From positions 124,001 to 188,000 of the forward strand of contig JAQYTT010000001.1 of assembly GCA_029433155.1 (NCBI GenBank): a DNA stretch of 64,000 nucleotides, read 5' to 3'. The position numbers and the translations under genes are program-made. The number at the start of each line of letters is the position of its first letter. Positions within the stretch are counted from its first letter, which is position 1. Below the pieces are notes generated by a model that did no database searches, was not told where the DNA came from, and saw only the letters and a program-made list of their open reading frames with translations. This document shows, piece after piece, positions 18,999 through 27,889 of the stretch. Source of the DNA: Lactobacillaceae bacterium L1_55_11 (GTDB lineage: Bacteria; Bacillota; Bacilli; Lactobacillales; Lactobacillaceae).

Positions 18999-19036
18999 AC
19001 GACTTTAGCGCAATCGTTTATCGATTGCGCTTTTTT
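18994..19036 (+). terminator. metK attenuator: terminator and competing antiterminator
   Basis: The terminator is AGCGCAATCG-TTTAT-CGATTGCGCT (19007-19031) followed by T6. The competing antiterminator pairs GATAGACGA (18994-19002) with TCGTTTATC (19014-19022), nine pairs with one G-U. It uses the 3' strand of P1, so SAM binding that stabilises P1 would free the terminator. This is the classic S-box off-switch layout. Confidence 0.85.
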
Positions 19037-19058
19037 AATGCCATGGAGGGCAGTAACG

Positions 19059-20219
19059 ATGACTAAATATTTCACTTCTGAATCGGTGGCCAACGGCCAC
19101 CCTGATAAAATTGCCGACCAAATTGCGGACGCCATCTTAGACGCGGTCTTAGTCCAGGATCCCCACGCCCGTGCAGCCATTGAGGTCACAACTTCAACCG
19201 GGGATGTCTCGATTTTTGGGGAACTGAGTACCAGCGCCTACGTCAATATCCGCCAGATTGCCACGGATACAGTGCGCGCCATTGGCTATGCCCAACCCGA
19301 ACTTGGTTTCTCAGCTGACTCAATCAACGTCTCTAATAAAATTGTTGAGCAATCCGCTGATATCGCCCAGGCAGTTGACCGAGCTGAAGATGACCCGGAC
19401 CAACTGGGTGCCGGTGACCAGGGGTTAATTTACGGCTATGCCACCAACGAAACGGTAAACTACCTGCCCTTAGCTTTGACCCTTTCCCACCAGTTGATGC
19501 GTCGGATTCGCGATGTCCGTGAAAGTGGGGACCTGCCATACCTGCGGCCAGATGCCAAGGGAGAAGTCACGGTTCAGTACAACGATGCTGGCCAGGTGGA
19601 GCGGATTGCGGCCGTGGTCCTTTCAACCCAGCACGATGACCAGGTGAGCCTAGAGCAGTTGCGCAAGGATGTTAAGCGCGAAGTCATTGATGCCATTTTG
19701 CCCGATGACCTGGTTGATGCCGAGACCAAGTACTACATCAATCCTTCCGGTCGCTTTATCTTGGGCGGTCCCCAAGCGGATTCTGGTTTAACTGGACGGA
19801 AAATTATCGTCGACACCTATGGTGGGGCAGCCCATCACGGGGGTGGTGCTTTCTCTGGTAAGGACGCGACCAAGGTTGATCGTTCCGCTGCCTACTATGC
19901 CCGGTACGTGGCTAAGAACTTGGTTGCGGCCGGCCTAGCTGACCGCATCGAAATCCAGGTGGCCTATGCCATTGGGGTTGCGGCCCCGGTTTCACTCAAC
20001 ATTGAAACCTTTGGAACCGAGCACGTGCCCTTGGATGTTATCTATGACACGGTTGACCGTTTCTTTGACTTTCGGCCACTGACCATTATTAAGGAATTGG
20101 ACCTACAACGGCCAATTTACCAACAGACTGCTGCCTACGGCCACTTTGGCCGCACCGATGTCGACCTGCCCTGGGAAGCCCTGGACAAGGTCGATGATAT
20201 CAAGGCCAGCCTTAAATAA
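19059..20219 (+). CDS. metK: S-adenosylmethionine synthetase
   Basis: Makes S-adenosylmethionine from methionine and ATP in the cytoplasm. The 386-residue protein shows [15 protein letters not shown] (His14 region), [33 protein letters not shown] and GGGAFSGKD, the ATP and phosphate-binding signatures. I chose ATG 19059 ([10 protein letters not shown]): GGAGGG at 19045-19050 is eight bases upstream, and the earlier ATG at 19038 lies before that site and would add seven non-family residues. Controlled by the upstream SAM riboswitch. Confidence 0.96.
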   Translation: MTKYFTSESVANGHPDKIADQIADAILDAVLVQDPHARAAIEVTTSTGDVSIFGELSTSAYVNIRQIATDTVRAIGYAQPELGFSADSINVSNKIVEQSADIAQAVDRAEDDPDQLGAGDQGLIYGYATNETVNYLPLALTLSHQLMRRIRDVRESGDLPYLRPDAKGEVTVQYNDAGQVERIAAVVLSTQHDDQVSLEQLRKDVKREVIDAILPDDLVDAETKYYINPSGRFILGGPQADSGLTGRKIIVDTYGGAAHHGGGAFSGKDATKVDRSAAYYARYVAKNLVAAGLADRIEIQVAYAIGVAAPVSLNIETFGTEHVPLDVIYDTVDRFFDFRPLTIIKELDLQRPIYQQTAAYGHFGRTDVDLPWEALDKVDDIKASLK

Positions 20220-20220
20220 A

Positions 20221-20252
20221 AAAAGCCGATGCTTTTATGCATCGGCTTTTTT
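20221..20252 (+). terminator. Bidirectional terminator after metK
   Basis: AAAAGCCGATGC-TTTTAT-GCATCGGCTTTT is a perfect stem. The stop codon of the convergent gene lies in the loop, so the same hairpin ends both transcripts. Confidence 0.9.
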
Positions 20253-21113
20253 AATGGCCAGCGGGTAGGTACCGGTCTTAACGGTAAAGGAGAAGGTCCC
20301 AGTACCTAAGAGATTACCATCGGCCCGGGCCGTTTCAATGTCGGCGATATGGACCTTGGCCTGGCTGCCCAGGTCAACGGTGGTTTCGTTTTGATAGGGG
20401 TGCTTTTCCCGTTTTAACAGGCGGTTGAAGTAGGTCTTAATCATCGGCCAGATGTCTTGCTGTTCAACCAACTTGGCCTGAATCTGACCGTCCTTTTCAT
20501 CATTAATTAGGCTAAAGCGATAGAGCTGCCGGTAGGTAAGATAGCGCCGGTCTAGCGAAATGTTAACCGGGAAGGTTACCGGGCCATCTGAGGTTTGAAA
20601 GAGGTGCCACAGCCGTTTTAAGAGCTGCCAGAGCCCACCACCGTCATTACTGGTAGTCAGGTTGTCACTGGCGGCCTTGCTGACGATGGTTAAGTCGCTG
20701 ACGACAAAGCGGGTAATCCGGTGGGGGACATCGCCGGTAATCACCAGCAAGGGGCGACTGGTCGGCTGACCATCGGTTAGGGCGGCCGAAAGGGCGTCGG
20801 TCACTGATGCCAGACTAGGTTTGGCACCCGGATCAACTTGGATAATGGGCAGCTTGTCTGAACGCCGGACACTCAAAACCCCGTTTAGGAATTGGCTAAA
20901 AACGGTCGAATCAGCCAGGACCAGGACACAGGCGTCGTTGTCGGTGATAGTCTTGGCCCACTTTTTACCTTGAAAAAAAGCTGTAGATAGTTGGTTAACT
21001 TCCTGCCAGTCGGCTAATTGCTGACTGGGAATTAGATTTTTTAAAGTCGATTGGTCGCGGTCTGGCAAGGAACCGTGGGCATCTGAGTGCGCAATCACGT
21101 AGTACTTAGTCAT
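20235..21113 (-). CDS. Degenerate diacylglycerol/lipid-kinase-like protein
   Basis: A 292-residue cytoplasmic protein without an obvious family at first sight. Its layout matches the DAGK/YegS fold: VLVLADSTVFSQFLNGVL (63-80) sits where the family has V-x-GGDGT-x-x-E-V-x-NG, and LPIIQVDPGAKPSLASVTDAL follows where P-L-x-x-x-P-x-GT-x-ND occurs. The C-terminal beta-rich part (KVHIADIETARADGNLLG, then TGTYPLAIKK) resembles the second domain ending in the DGE segment. The catalytic GGDGT reads LADST and the DGE Glu is absent, so kinase activity is unlikely. Fold assignment is inference; a regulatory or lipid-binding role is possible. It lies downstream of PEP carboxylase on the same strand. Confidence 0.55.
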   Translation of the reverse strand: MTKYYVIAHSDAHGSLPDRDQSTLKNLIPSQQLADWQEVNQLSTAFFQGKKWAKTITDNDACVLVLADSTVFSQFLNGVLSVRRSDKLPIIQVDPGAKPSLASVTDALSAALTDGQPTSRPLLVITGDVPHRITRFVVSDLTIVSKAASDNLTTSNDGGGLWQLLKRLWHLFQTSDGPVTFPVNISLDRRYLTYRQLYRFSLINDEKDGQIQAKLVEQQDIWPMIKTYFNRLLKREKHPYQNETTVDLGSQAKVHIADIETARADGNLLGTGTFSFTVKTGTYPLAIKKADA

Positions 21114-21174
21114 TTTTGAAAACTTTCATATGAAGATTTAATCAGATAACCGCCAGGCTGCCTTGCCGGTATTT

Positions 21175-22692
21175 TTAACCTAGGAAGTGGCGGAGTTGGG
21201 CCATCCGGTTAATCAGGGCCGTGATGGCAATCGGAGCACCATCCTTAAATTCAACCACCTGTAGGGCGATTTCACCGTGCTGGCGCTCAGCTAAGTTTTG
21301 GGGACCAATTTCAAAGTGGAAGGCCTTTTGCAAGATATCGATATCTTCGGCCACTTCTCCCCAAGCCTTGGTCTCGGTCTTGAGAATCTCTAAGGCATCC
21401 AGGTTGACATAGCGGGCTAATTCAGTGAAGTCCTCCTCCATGCTAGGGTAGTACTTCTTCAAGACGGCTAACTGGTGGTCAGACAGGCTGGCCAAGGCCC
21501 GGCCAAAGCCGATAAATTCTGGCGGAACACCGATAGAATAGAAGGCACCGGTGAAGTTGATAGCCCGGGGCAGTTCAATGTTGTCCACTGAACGGGAATA
21601 ACCCAGGACCCCGACGTGCTGACGGCGGTCACGGCGCTTAGGGAAAGCCTTAAAGATTGGCTGCATGTCCGGCACAATCTGATCAAGAGTATGGCGGTAG
21701 AAGTCAGCTGACTTCTGAGCAATTTCCGTCAGCACCTTCTCGTCTTCAGGGTCAATCTTAATTGCTTCAACCTTAGGCAGGTGCTCCTTTAGGTAGGCGA
21801 TGCCGGCCTTGGTTTCTTCAATACTGAAATCATAACGGAAGGCCGACTGGACCGTCGCCGTCCGGACGCCGGGGAACTCACGGACATAGCGCTCTACCCG
21901 ACGAGGGGAAAGGCCACCACGGAAGATGGCTGATCCAGTTCCAGAAATTGGGTAGATTTCAATGTTTTCTTCTTCAGCAAAGCGGTGCAGGCGGGCTAAG
22001 GCCAACTTGTTACCAATGATAGAAGACATGAAGCCAGCTGAGAGGGCTGAATCAGAACCCGCCAAAAAGACCCGGAGGTGCTTAGGACGGAAGCCGAAGT
22101 GCTTCTCATGCAGGTTGAGGTATTCTTTTAGAATTTCAGGGGCATGGTACTGGGTTTCAAAATCCTCAAAGAGGGGGATCATTTCAATGTAGGAACTGTT
22201 ATCTTCATCAGGCGTGAAGGTCGCATCCTTAAACTTGGCCAACTTTTCAAAGAGGGTTTGCATTTCCAGGATCTGGTCGGCCCGTTGCGCCATTGGCAGG
22301 ATGGCTTCAAAGAGGGGCCGCTGGTCAAAGCCCAGGTCGTTAGCAAAGTCTTCTGAGCTCAAGAAGGCGGTCATGGCCTGCATCAAGTTGTAGCCCTTTT
22401 CTTCCCAGATGTTAGGAAAACGGAAGGTTAAAAACTTGTCCCGGCCCAGTTGATGATCTTTGAAATAGTCGTAGTGTGTGCTAAAAAGTCGGTCGATGAC
22501 GGCTGCATCGGCATGCTTACCTTCCCAGTCCCACATATACTCGTCAACGTCGAGAATCTTGTAATTTTCATAGGCTTCCGTGGTTTCACGGTAGGCGCTA
22601 ATGAAGGGCTGCTGGGAGGTATCCCAGAAGGGGGCATTGGCATTATCAGGATGCTGGGTACCCATTATCGTTGGAATTTTTCGTTCGGTCAT
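21175..22692 (-). CDS. ppcA: Phosphoenolpyruvate carboxylase, archaeal type
   Basis: Adds bicarbonate to phosphoenolpyruvate to give oxaloacetate, feeding aspartate and related amino acids. At 505 residues it is the short archaeal type (PpcA), not the roughly 900-residue bacterial enzyme. It opens KIPTIMGTQHPDNA and contains VFLAGSDSALSAGFMSSI, ISGTGSAIFRGGLSPRR and RRDRRQHVGVLGYSRS, typical of that family. Among bacteria this type is best known from Leuconostoc and Oenococcus plus some clostridia, which informs the taxonomic guess. ATG 22692 has GGAG eight bases upstream; an in-frame GTG two codons earlier is less likely. Confidence 0.93.
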   Translation of the reverse strand: MTERKIPTIMGTQHPDNANAPFWDTSQQPFISAYRETTEAYENYKILDVDEYMWDWEGKHADAAVIDRLFSTHYDYFKDHQLGRDKFLTFRFPNIWEEKGYNLMQAMTAFLSSEDFANDLGFDQRPLFEAILPMAQRADQILEMQTLFEKLAKFKDATFTPDEDNSSYIEMIPLFEDFETQYHAPEILKEYLNLHEKHFGFRPKHLRVFLAGSDSALSAGFMSSIIGNKLALARLHRFAEEENIEIYPISGTGSAIFRGGLSPRRVERYVREFPGVRTATVQSAFRYDFSIEETKAGIAYLKEHLPKVEAIKIDPEDEKVLTEIAQKSADFYRHTLDQIVPDMQPIFKAFPKRRDRRQHVGVLGYSRSVDNIELPRAINFTGAFYSIGVPPEFIGFGRALASLSDHQLAVLKKYYPSMEEDFTELARYVNLDALEILKTETKAWGEVAEDIDILQKAFHFEIGPQNLAERQHGEIALQVVEFKDGAPIAITALINRMAQLRHFLG

Positions 22693-22782
22693 GCACACTA
22701 CTCCTTTTCAATCTGATTCAATCTAATGGCTGCTAGGACACAGCCAGTCACTTGTAACTACCATAATAGCAGACTTTAAACT

Positions 22783-22818
22783 AAAAAAGGCGCCCGCATG
22801 TCAAGTTTTGCGGACACC
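22783..22818 (-). terminator. Terminator of the rpoY-rnj operon
   Basis: On the minus strand GGTGTCCGCA (22818-22809) pairs with TGCGGGCGCC (22798-22789) using two G-U pairs, followed by T6. On the plus strand these become mismatches, so it acts for the RNase J gene. Confidence 0.8.
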
Positions 22819-22829
22819 TAAATATTTTT

Positions 22830-24512
22830 TTAAACCATAATCAACATTGGTAAAATCATGGGTTTACGAGCAGTTTCGTCAAAGAGATAACGGGACAGGT
22901 CGTCGATAATCGCTTGGCGGATATCAGACTCACTGGCCTTTTTACTGTTCATGACCCGGCGAATGGTGCTGAAGACCACCCGGCGACCATCGTTAATCAG
23001 CTCACCGGACTCACGCATGTAAACGAAGCCACGGGACAAAATGTCAGGGCCAGATAGGATTTCCTTGTGGTCCATGTTAATGGTTGCCGTAACAATCACC
23101 AGGCCATCCTGGGACAGTTTCTGACGGTCGTGTAAGACGACTGAACCAATGTCACCAATCCCAGAACCGTCGATATAGGTATCTTCGGCAGGGAAGTGAC
23201 CAGCCACCCGGCTGCCTTCACCATCCAAGGCCAAAACGTCACCGTTTTGCAGGATAAAGGTGTGGTCGGTTGGGACTCCTAGCTCGTGGGCCAGGCCAGC
23301 GTGGACCTTTAACATCCGGTATTCACCGTGGACGGGCATGAAGTACTTGGGCTTCATCAGGGCCAGCATCAACTTCTGTTCTTCTTGACCACCGTGACCG
23401 GAGGTGTGAATGTTGTTGAGCTTACCATGAATAACGTTGGCGCCACCCTCTTCCAACTTGTTAATCACCGCATTAACAGAGGCGGTGTTACCAGGAATAG
23501 GGGAGGACGAGAAGATAACGTTATCCTTGGGCTTCAAGCGGATTTGCTTGTGGGTACCCTCGGCAATCCGGGCCAGGGCAGCCATTGACTCTCCCTGGGA
23601 ACCAGTAGATAAAATCAAAAGTTCATCATCGGGGATGTTTTTGATTTGGGACTGTTCAACCAGGTATTCATCAGGAATGTTGAGGTAACCAAGCGCCCGA
23701 CCATTGGTCATGGCTGATTCCATCGAACGGCCAAAGACCGCGATTTTACGGCCATGGGCAATGGCGGCATCGGTCGCCATCCGAATCCGGTTCATGTTGG
23801 AAGCGAAGGTGGCAAAGATAATCCGCCCGTGCTGGAGCCGGTCAAAGATATGGTTGACCGACTTAGCAACCCAGGCCTCTGACTTGGTCCATTCGGGCCG
23901 CTCCGCGTTGGTTGAGTCGCTCATCAGCAGCAAAACCCCGTCATGACCGATACGGGCCATTGACCATAGGTTAGGTGGCTGCTTAGTGGTTGGGGTGAGA
24001 TCAAACTTGAAGTCACCAGTTTCCACGACCGTACCCACCGGAGTGTGTACGGCAACCCCAAAGACATCGGGGATGGAATGGGTGGTCCGGAAGAACTCGA
24101 CGCTGACCTTGTCAAAGTCCAGGACCGTACCATCGGTAATTTCGTGGAGTTCAACCCGGTTAAGCATCTGCTTTTCTTCGAGTTTATTTCTGATTAAGGC
24201 CATAGCTAGTGGGCCGGCATAAACGGGTACATTGACGGCCTGCAAAAAGTAGGCAATGGCGCCAATGTGGTCTTCGTGTCCGTGAGTAATTACCAGCGCC
24301 TTGACCCGGTCAATGTTTTCGACCAGGTAGGAATAATCAGGGATGACGTAATCAATACCGAGTAGTTCGTCTTCGGGGAATTTGATACCGGCATCCACAA
24401 CGATAATTTCGTCCTGGTATTCGATACCATAGGTGTTTTTACCAATTTCCCCGAGGCCGCCTAGGGCGTAGACGCCAACCTCATTGGGTTTGATGTCAAC
24501 AGTGTTCGCCAT
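22830..24512 (-). CDS. rnjA: Ribonuclease J
   Basis: A 560-residue metallo-beta-lactamase/beta-CASP RNase with 5'-3' exonuclease and endonuclease activity in mRNA decay and rRNA maturation. The metal motif THGHEDHIGAI is near residue 75, followed by VETGDFKFDLTP, DSTNAERP, ASNMNRI and HTSGHGGQEEQ; the C-terminal domain is present. Association with rpoY directly upstream is the arrangement seen for RNase J1 in Bacillus and many lactic acid bacteria, which favours rnjA over rnjB. No cysteine seen. It ends at a strong minus-strand terminator. Confidence 0.93.
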   Translation of the reverse strand: MANTVDIKPNEVGVYALGGLGEIGKNTYGIEYQDEIIVVDAGIKFPEDELLGIDYVIPDYSYLVENIDRVKALVITHGHEDHIGAIAYFLQAVNVPVYAGPLAMALIRNKLEEKQMLNRVELHEITDGTVLDFDKVSVEFFRTTHSIPDVFGVAVHTPVGTVVETGDFKFDLTPTTKQPPNLWSMARIGHDGVLLLMSDSTNAERPEWTKSEAWVAKSVNHIFDRLQHGRIIFATFASNMNRIRMATDAAIAHGRKIAVFGRSMESAMTNGRALGYLNIPDEYLVEQSQIKNIPDDELLILSTGSQGESMAALARIAEGTHKQIRLKPKDNVIFSSSPIPGNTASVNAVINKLEEGGANVIHGKLNNIHTSGHGGQEEQKLMLALMKPKYFMPVHGEYRMLKVHAGLAHELGVPTDHTFILQNGDVLALDGEGSRVAGHFPAEDTYIDGSGIGDIGSVVLHDRQKLSQDGLVIVTATINMDHKEILSGPDILSRGFVYMRESGELINDGRRVVFSTIRRVMNSKKASESDIRQAIIDDLSRYLFDETARKPMILPMLIMV

Positions 24513-24514
24513 AG

Positions 24515-24727
24515 TTAAAACTTTGTAATCTCAAAGTCAGGGCTGGCTTGCTCATAGGTCAATGACTTGTCAGATAACTCTTCGATGTGCTCCACGTTAT
24601 AGTTAGTGTTTGCTTGAACCTTGGCCATGGCATCAGGCAGGTCAGTTGCCTCGATGTACATGGAATGGGTTTCTTCACGCTTAGGATTGCGGTCAGGATC
24701 TTCTTGGAAATATACTTTAAATACCAC
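24515..24727 (-). CDS. rpoY: RNA polymerase epsilon subunit
   Basis: A 70-residue DUF1447 protein: VFKVYFQEDPDRNPKREET, SMYIEATDLPDAMAK, NYNVEHIEEL and the closing FEITKF. RpoY binds RNA polymerase in Bacillota and is typically encoded just before RNase J1, as here with two bases between genes. GTG start at 24727 has GGAGG five bases upstream. Confidence 0.95.
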   Translation of the reverse strand: MVFKVYFQEDPDRNPKREETHSMYIEATDLPDAMAKVQANTNYNVEHIEELSDKSLTYEQASPDFEITKF

Positions 24728-24782
24728 AATAACCTCCAGTTTCTATTTTTATTTTTTATCACGAACGAAAACCTTACCGTTC

Positions 24783-24790
24783 ATTATACC
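24783..24790 (-). promoter_or_regulatory. Extended -10 promoter of rpoY-rnjA
   Basis: On the minus strand TGGTATAAT (TG-n extended -10; TATAAT at 24788-24783) lies about 55 bases before the rpoY start. No clear -35 is visible. Confidence 0.55.
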
Positions 24791-25002
24791 ATAGTAGGCT
24801 TGCCAAATGGCGGTCAATTAAGACTGGTAGCCCAAAAGGGGCCGGTCACTGCCGCCCGAGTTGTGCAAACCTTTTTCCAGTTAAAATCTAGGGAATAACC
24901 AGGTTAGTTAGGCCCAAAATCTTTGCCCGATCCGTGTTTTTACGCCCTCTTTCTGGTATACTCGCTATACATAATCTTATTGAATAAAGAGGAATTTAGC
25001 TC

Positions 25003-25563
25003 ATGGCAATTGGCATGAATGATTTGAAGACTGGTTTGACGATTGAATACAACAATTCAATCTGGCGTGTTTTGGAATTCCAGCACGTTAAGCCAGGTAA
25101 GGGTGCAGCCTTTGTGCGCTCAAAGTTGAAGAACCTGCGGACTGGTGCCGTTCAGGAAGTCACTTTCCGTCCTGGTGATAAGTTTGAACAGGCCGACATT
25201 ACGACCCGTCCAATGTCATACCTATATGAAGAAAACGGTGGCCGGGTCTTCATGGACACTGAAACCTATGAACAAATCAACATCCCAGATGACAATCTGA
25301 AGGATGCCTTGAAGTTCATGTTGGAAGGTATGGAAGTTAAAATCACCATGTTTGGTGGAGAAGTTCTGGGCGCTGAGTTGCCATCCACGGTCAACTTGAA
25401 GGTCACTGAGACCCAGCCTGGTATCAAGGGCGCTACCGCCACTGGTTCTGGTAAGCCAGCTACTTTGGAAACTGGGGCCGTGATTACGGTTCCTGACTTC
25501 GTCAAGGAAGGCGAAACCATCCTCGTCAACACCGATGAAGGCGCCTACAAGGGTCGGGCCTAA
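25003..25563 (+). CDS. efp: Translation elongation factor P
   Basis: A 186-residue three-domain protein that relieves ribosome stalling at polyproline. The tip loop reads [10 protein letters not shown] with Lys33 at the position normally contacting the P-site tRNA. Later blocks are [19 protein letters not shown] and the C-terminal [28 protein letters not shown]. No EpmA/EpmB-type modification genes are in the window. GAGGAATTTAGCTC precedes the ATG, and a TG-n extended -10 (TATACT, 24956-24961) lies about 40 bases upstream. It heads efp-yqhY-nusB. Confidence 0.96.
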   Translation: MAIGMNDLKTGLTIEYNNSIWRVLEFQHVKPGKGAAFVRSKLKNLRTGAVQEVTFRPGDKFEQADITTRPMSYLYEENGGRVFMDTETYEQINIPDDNLKDALKFMLEGMEVKITMFGGEVLGAELPSTVNLKVTETQPGIKGATATGSGKPATLETGAVITVPDFVKEGETILVNTDEGAYKGRA

Positions 25564-25611
25564 GTTTTAGGACGGTATTAATCGTTATTAGCAGTATTTT
25601 AGGGGTTTAAA

Positions 25612-26064
25612 ATGGTTGGAAGTATTAAAAATCGTGCGGTCGGCAGTCACAACTTTACCCTGCCAACCCACAATGACATTGCTGGGGTTACTCAGGTTAC
25701 TCCTGGGGCACTGCAGACCATTGCCCAGGGTGCCATTGAAGAAGTGCCAGGTGTCTACGCGATGCGTGGTAGTCTGACTGACAGTTTTAGTAAGGTCTTT
25801 GGGGCCAAGATGTTTGGCTCTGGCGTTGAACTCAGCCAGGATGAAGAAGGCTTAGTAATTGATGCCTTTGTCTTTTTGGATTATGGGGTGACGGTACCCC
25901 GGGTGGCTTTGGCTGTCCAGCAGGCCGTGATTGGCCGCTTGAAGAACCAGACCGGTCTGACGGTTAGCCAGGTTAACGTTGAGGTTTCTGGCATTGTACC
26001 GGTCAAGGATAACCACCAGGTTGATCCTAACCACCTCTTTGATGAGGCTGAGGTAAGCGAGTGA
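25612..26064 (+). CDS. yqhY: Asp23/Gls24 family protein, YqhY type
   Basis: A 150-residue protein of the Asp23/Gls24 family: VTPGALQTIAQGAIEEVPGVYAMRG near the N-terminus and DYGVTVPRVALAVQQAVIGRLKNQTGL followed by VNVEVSGIV. Its place between efp and nusB matches YqhY of Bacillus, which influences acetyl-CoA carboxylase and lipid homeostasis; that role is inferred from family and context. The stop overlaps the start of nusB. Confidence 0.9.
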   Translation: MVGSIKNRAVGSHNFTLPTHNDIAGVTQVTPGALQTIAQGAIEEVPGVYAMRGSLTDSFSKVFGAKMFGSGVELSQDEEGLVIDAFVFLDYGVTVPRVALAVQQAVIGRLKNQTGLTVSQVNVEVSGIVPVKDNHQVDPNHLFDEAEVSE

Positions 26065-26468
26065 TGACTGAGACGACCCGCCACGGTGAGCGTCAAGCTG
26101 CCTTTCAGATTCTGTTCAACCTGGCCCGTTATGGCCAGGGGACTGACCGGCAGACGGTTTACAACTTGGTTTTGGGTGACCAACAGCCCAGTGATTTCTT
26201 AAATACCATGGTGGACGGTGTTTTGAACAATACCGCTGACCTGGATGACTTGATCAAGCCCCATCTAAAGGCTGGGTGGTCACTGAAGCGAATTAGCACC
26301 ACTGATCTGGTTATTTTGCGCTTGGCTCTTTATGAGCTGACCATCCTCAAGGACAGCCCTTATAAGGTCGTTGTTAACGAGGCGGTTGAGCTGGCCAAGG
26401 ATTTTGCTGACCCAGAAGATGCCAAGTTTGTGAACGGTTTGCTGAAAAATTTTGCACCTGAAACTTAA
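26064..26468 (+). CDS. nusB: Transcription antitermination factor NusB
   Basis: An all-helical RNA-binding factor that, with NusE, binds boxA in rRNA leaders. Family blocks are RHGERQAAFQILFNL at the start and DLVILRLALYELTILKDSPYKVVVNEAVELAKDFADPEDAKFVNGLL at the end. Length (134 residues) is typical. I prefer ATG 26064, overlapping the yqhY stop by one base (TGATG); an adjacent in-frame GTG at 26061 is an alternative. Ends at a terminator. Confidence 0.95.
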   Translation: MTETTRHGERQAAFQILFNLARYGQGTDRQTVYNLVLGDQQPSDFLNTMVDGVLNNTADLDDLIKPHLKAGWSLKRISTTDLVILRLALYELTILKDSPYKVVVNEAVELAKDFADPEDAKFVNGLLKNFAPET

Positions 26469-26479
26469 CGATTTAGTTC

Positions 26480-26507
26480 AAAATACCCAGCTTGCTGGGT
26501 ATTTTTT
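26480..26507 (+). terminator. Terminator after nusB
   Basis: AAAATACCCAGC-TT-GCTGGGTATTTTTT, a perfect stem with a T run. Confidence 0.9.
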
Positions 26508-26538
26508 ATCGTTTTAGTAGAAAGAGGAGTTTTAAGAC

Positions 26539-27333
26539 ATGGCAATTTATGATTCCAGCCGTAAGCGGGCCGCTAGCTATGACAGCCACACCCATTTAAA
26601 TGATGACAAGCTTTTCCATGATGTGGCCGCCTACGTTGGGCGGGCCCACGAATTTGACGTCATGCAGATGAACGTGGTTGGCTATGACGCCTTGGGGAAC
26701 CAGCGGGCCTTAGAGATTGCCCGGGAATATGAGGGTATCCAGGCGGTTTTGGGTTACCAGCCCGAAGACAGCGTGGATTTTGACCAGGCCGCCCAGGATA
26801 AGCTAGCCGAACAGTTAAAAGACGACCAGGTGGTTGGCGTCGGGGAGACTGGCCTGGATTATCACTGGGATACGCCGGTTGATGTCCAGATGGCAGCCTT
26901 CCAGACCCACCTGGACCTGGCCAAGACCCTAGACTTGCCGGTGATCATTCACAACCGGGAAGCCTTTCAGGATGTTTATGACCGGCTGAAAGCCAGCCAA
27001 ATTCACCGCGGGGTCATCCACAGTTTTTCAGGTACTCCGGAACAGGCCCAGGCCTTTGCCGACCTAGGCTTTTACATTGCCTTTAGTGGGGTGGTCAGCT
27101 TTAAGAAGGCACCCGAAGTCCGGGCTGCTGCCCAGGCCTTACCCCATGAACAAATCCTAGTAGAAACCGATGCGCCCTACCTGGCCCCCGTTCCTAAGCG
27201 GGGCCAAACCAACGAGCCCGCCTTCGTGGCCTATGTGATTGACAGTCTGGCCGAAACCCTGTCAATGACCGCTGACGAAGTGGCTGATTTTACCCGGAAA
27301 AACGCCCAGCGCCTCTTTTTAAACCATGACTGA
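26539..27333 (+). CDS. tatD: TatD family metal-dependent deoxyribonuclease
   Basis: A 264-residue TIM-barrel hydrolase of the TatD family, linked to DNA repair/3'-5' exonuclease activity. Metal ligands are visible in DSHTHLND, GVGETGLDYHWD, VIIHNREAF, VIHSFSGT and VETDAPYLAP. The N-terminus has about 15 extra residues (IYDSSRKRAASY) before the HxH strand, but GAGGAG is well placed for ATG 26539. The last eight bases overlap rnmV, giving the conserved tatD-rnmV-rsmA order. Confidence 0.93.
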   Translation: MAIYDSSRKRAASYDSHTHLNDDKLFHDVAAYVGRAHEFDVMQMNVVGYDALGNQRALEIAREYEGIQAVLGYQPEDSVDFDQAAQDKLAEQLKDDQVVGVGETGLDYHWDTPVDVQMAAFQTHLDLAKTLDLPVIIHNREAFQDVYDRLKASQIHRGVIHSFSGTPEQAQAFADLGFYIAFSGVVSFKKAPEVRAAAQALPHEQILVETDAPYLAPVPKRGQTNEPAFVAYVIDSLAETLSMTADEVADFTRKNAQRLFLNHD

Positions 27334-27889
27334 CTTAGTGCCCATTCGTGAATTTATCGTGGTTGAGGGCCGGGCAGATACTCAAAATCTCAGTCGGGCC
27401 GTAATTGCGGATACGATTGAAACCGGTGGCAGTGCCTTAGATGCGGTCACCCTGGACCGGATTGCCCAGGCAGTCAAAACCCGTGGGGCGATTATCTTGA
27501 CTGATCCAGATTTTAACGGCTTGCGCCTGCGTCAAAAAATTTTGGCAGCGGTGCCCGGCTGTTTGGAGGCCTTTATTAGCCAGGACCAGGGGCGGGCGGC
27601 TCGGGACAACCCCCACAAGTCTTTAGGAGTCGAGCATGCTAGTCCGGCTGTGATTCAGGCGGCCTTAGCAGCAGTGGTCCACCCGAGTTCTGCTGGGGTG
27701 ACTTCAGATATTGACCGGGACTTTCTGCTCGAAACTGGACTCTTGGGTGGCCCGGCGGCGAGTGCTAAGCGGCAGTTAGTCGGTGAGCAGCTGCACCTAG
27801 GCTATAGTAATGGTAAACAGTTCTACCGCCGCCTGAGGGCTTATGGTTATCAACAGGCCGATGTCTTAGCGGCTTTGAAAGGAAAGTAA
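27326..27889 (+). CDS. rnmV: Ribonuclease M5
   Basis: Toprim-fold endonuclease that matures 5S rRNA in low-GC Gram-positives. The N-terminal Toprim Glu lies in EFIVVEGRADT and the DxD element in AIILTDPDFNGLRLRQKI. The C-terminal rRNA-binding part carries SNGKQFYRRLRAYGY. At 187 residues it is standard. Its stop is immediately followed by the rsmA ATG. Confidence 0.93.
   Translation: MTDLVPIREFIVVEGRADTQNLSRAVIADTIETGGSALDAVTLDRIAQAVKTRGAIILTDPDFNGLRLRQKILAAVPGCLEAFISQDQGRAARDNPHKSLGVEHASPAVIQAALAAVVHPSSAGVTSDIDRDFLLETGLLGGPAASAKRQLVGEQLHLGYSNGKQFYRRLRAYGYQQADVLAALKGK

Noticed and set aside
24587-24898. Plus-strand open frame over rpoY and the rpoY-efp gap
   Set aside because: Half of it is antisense to rpoY; the remainder crosses the rpoY promoter; no ribosome-binding site; composition is not protein-like.
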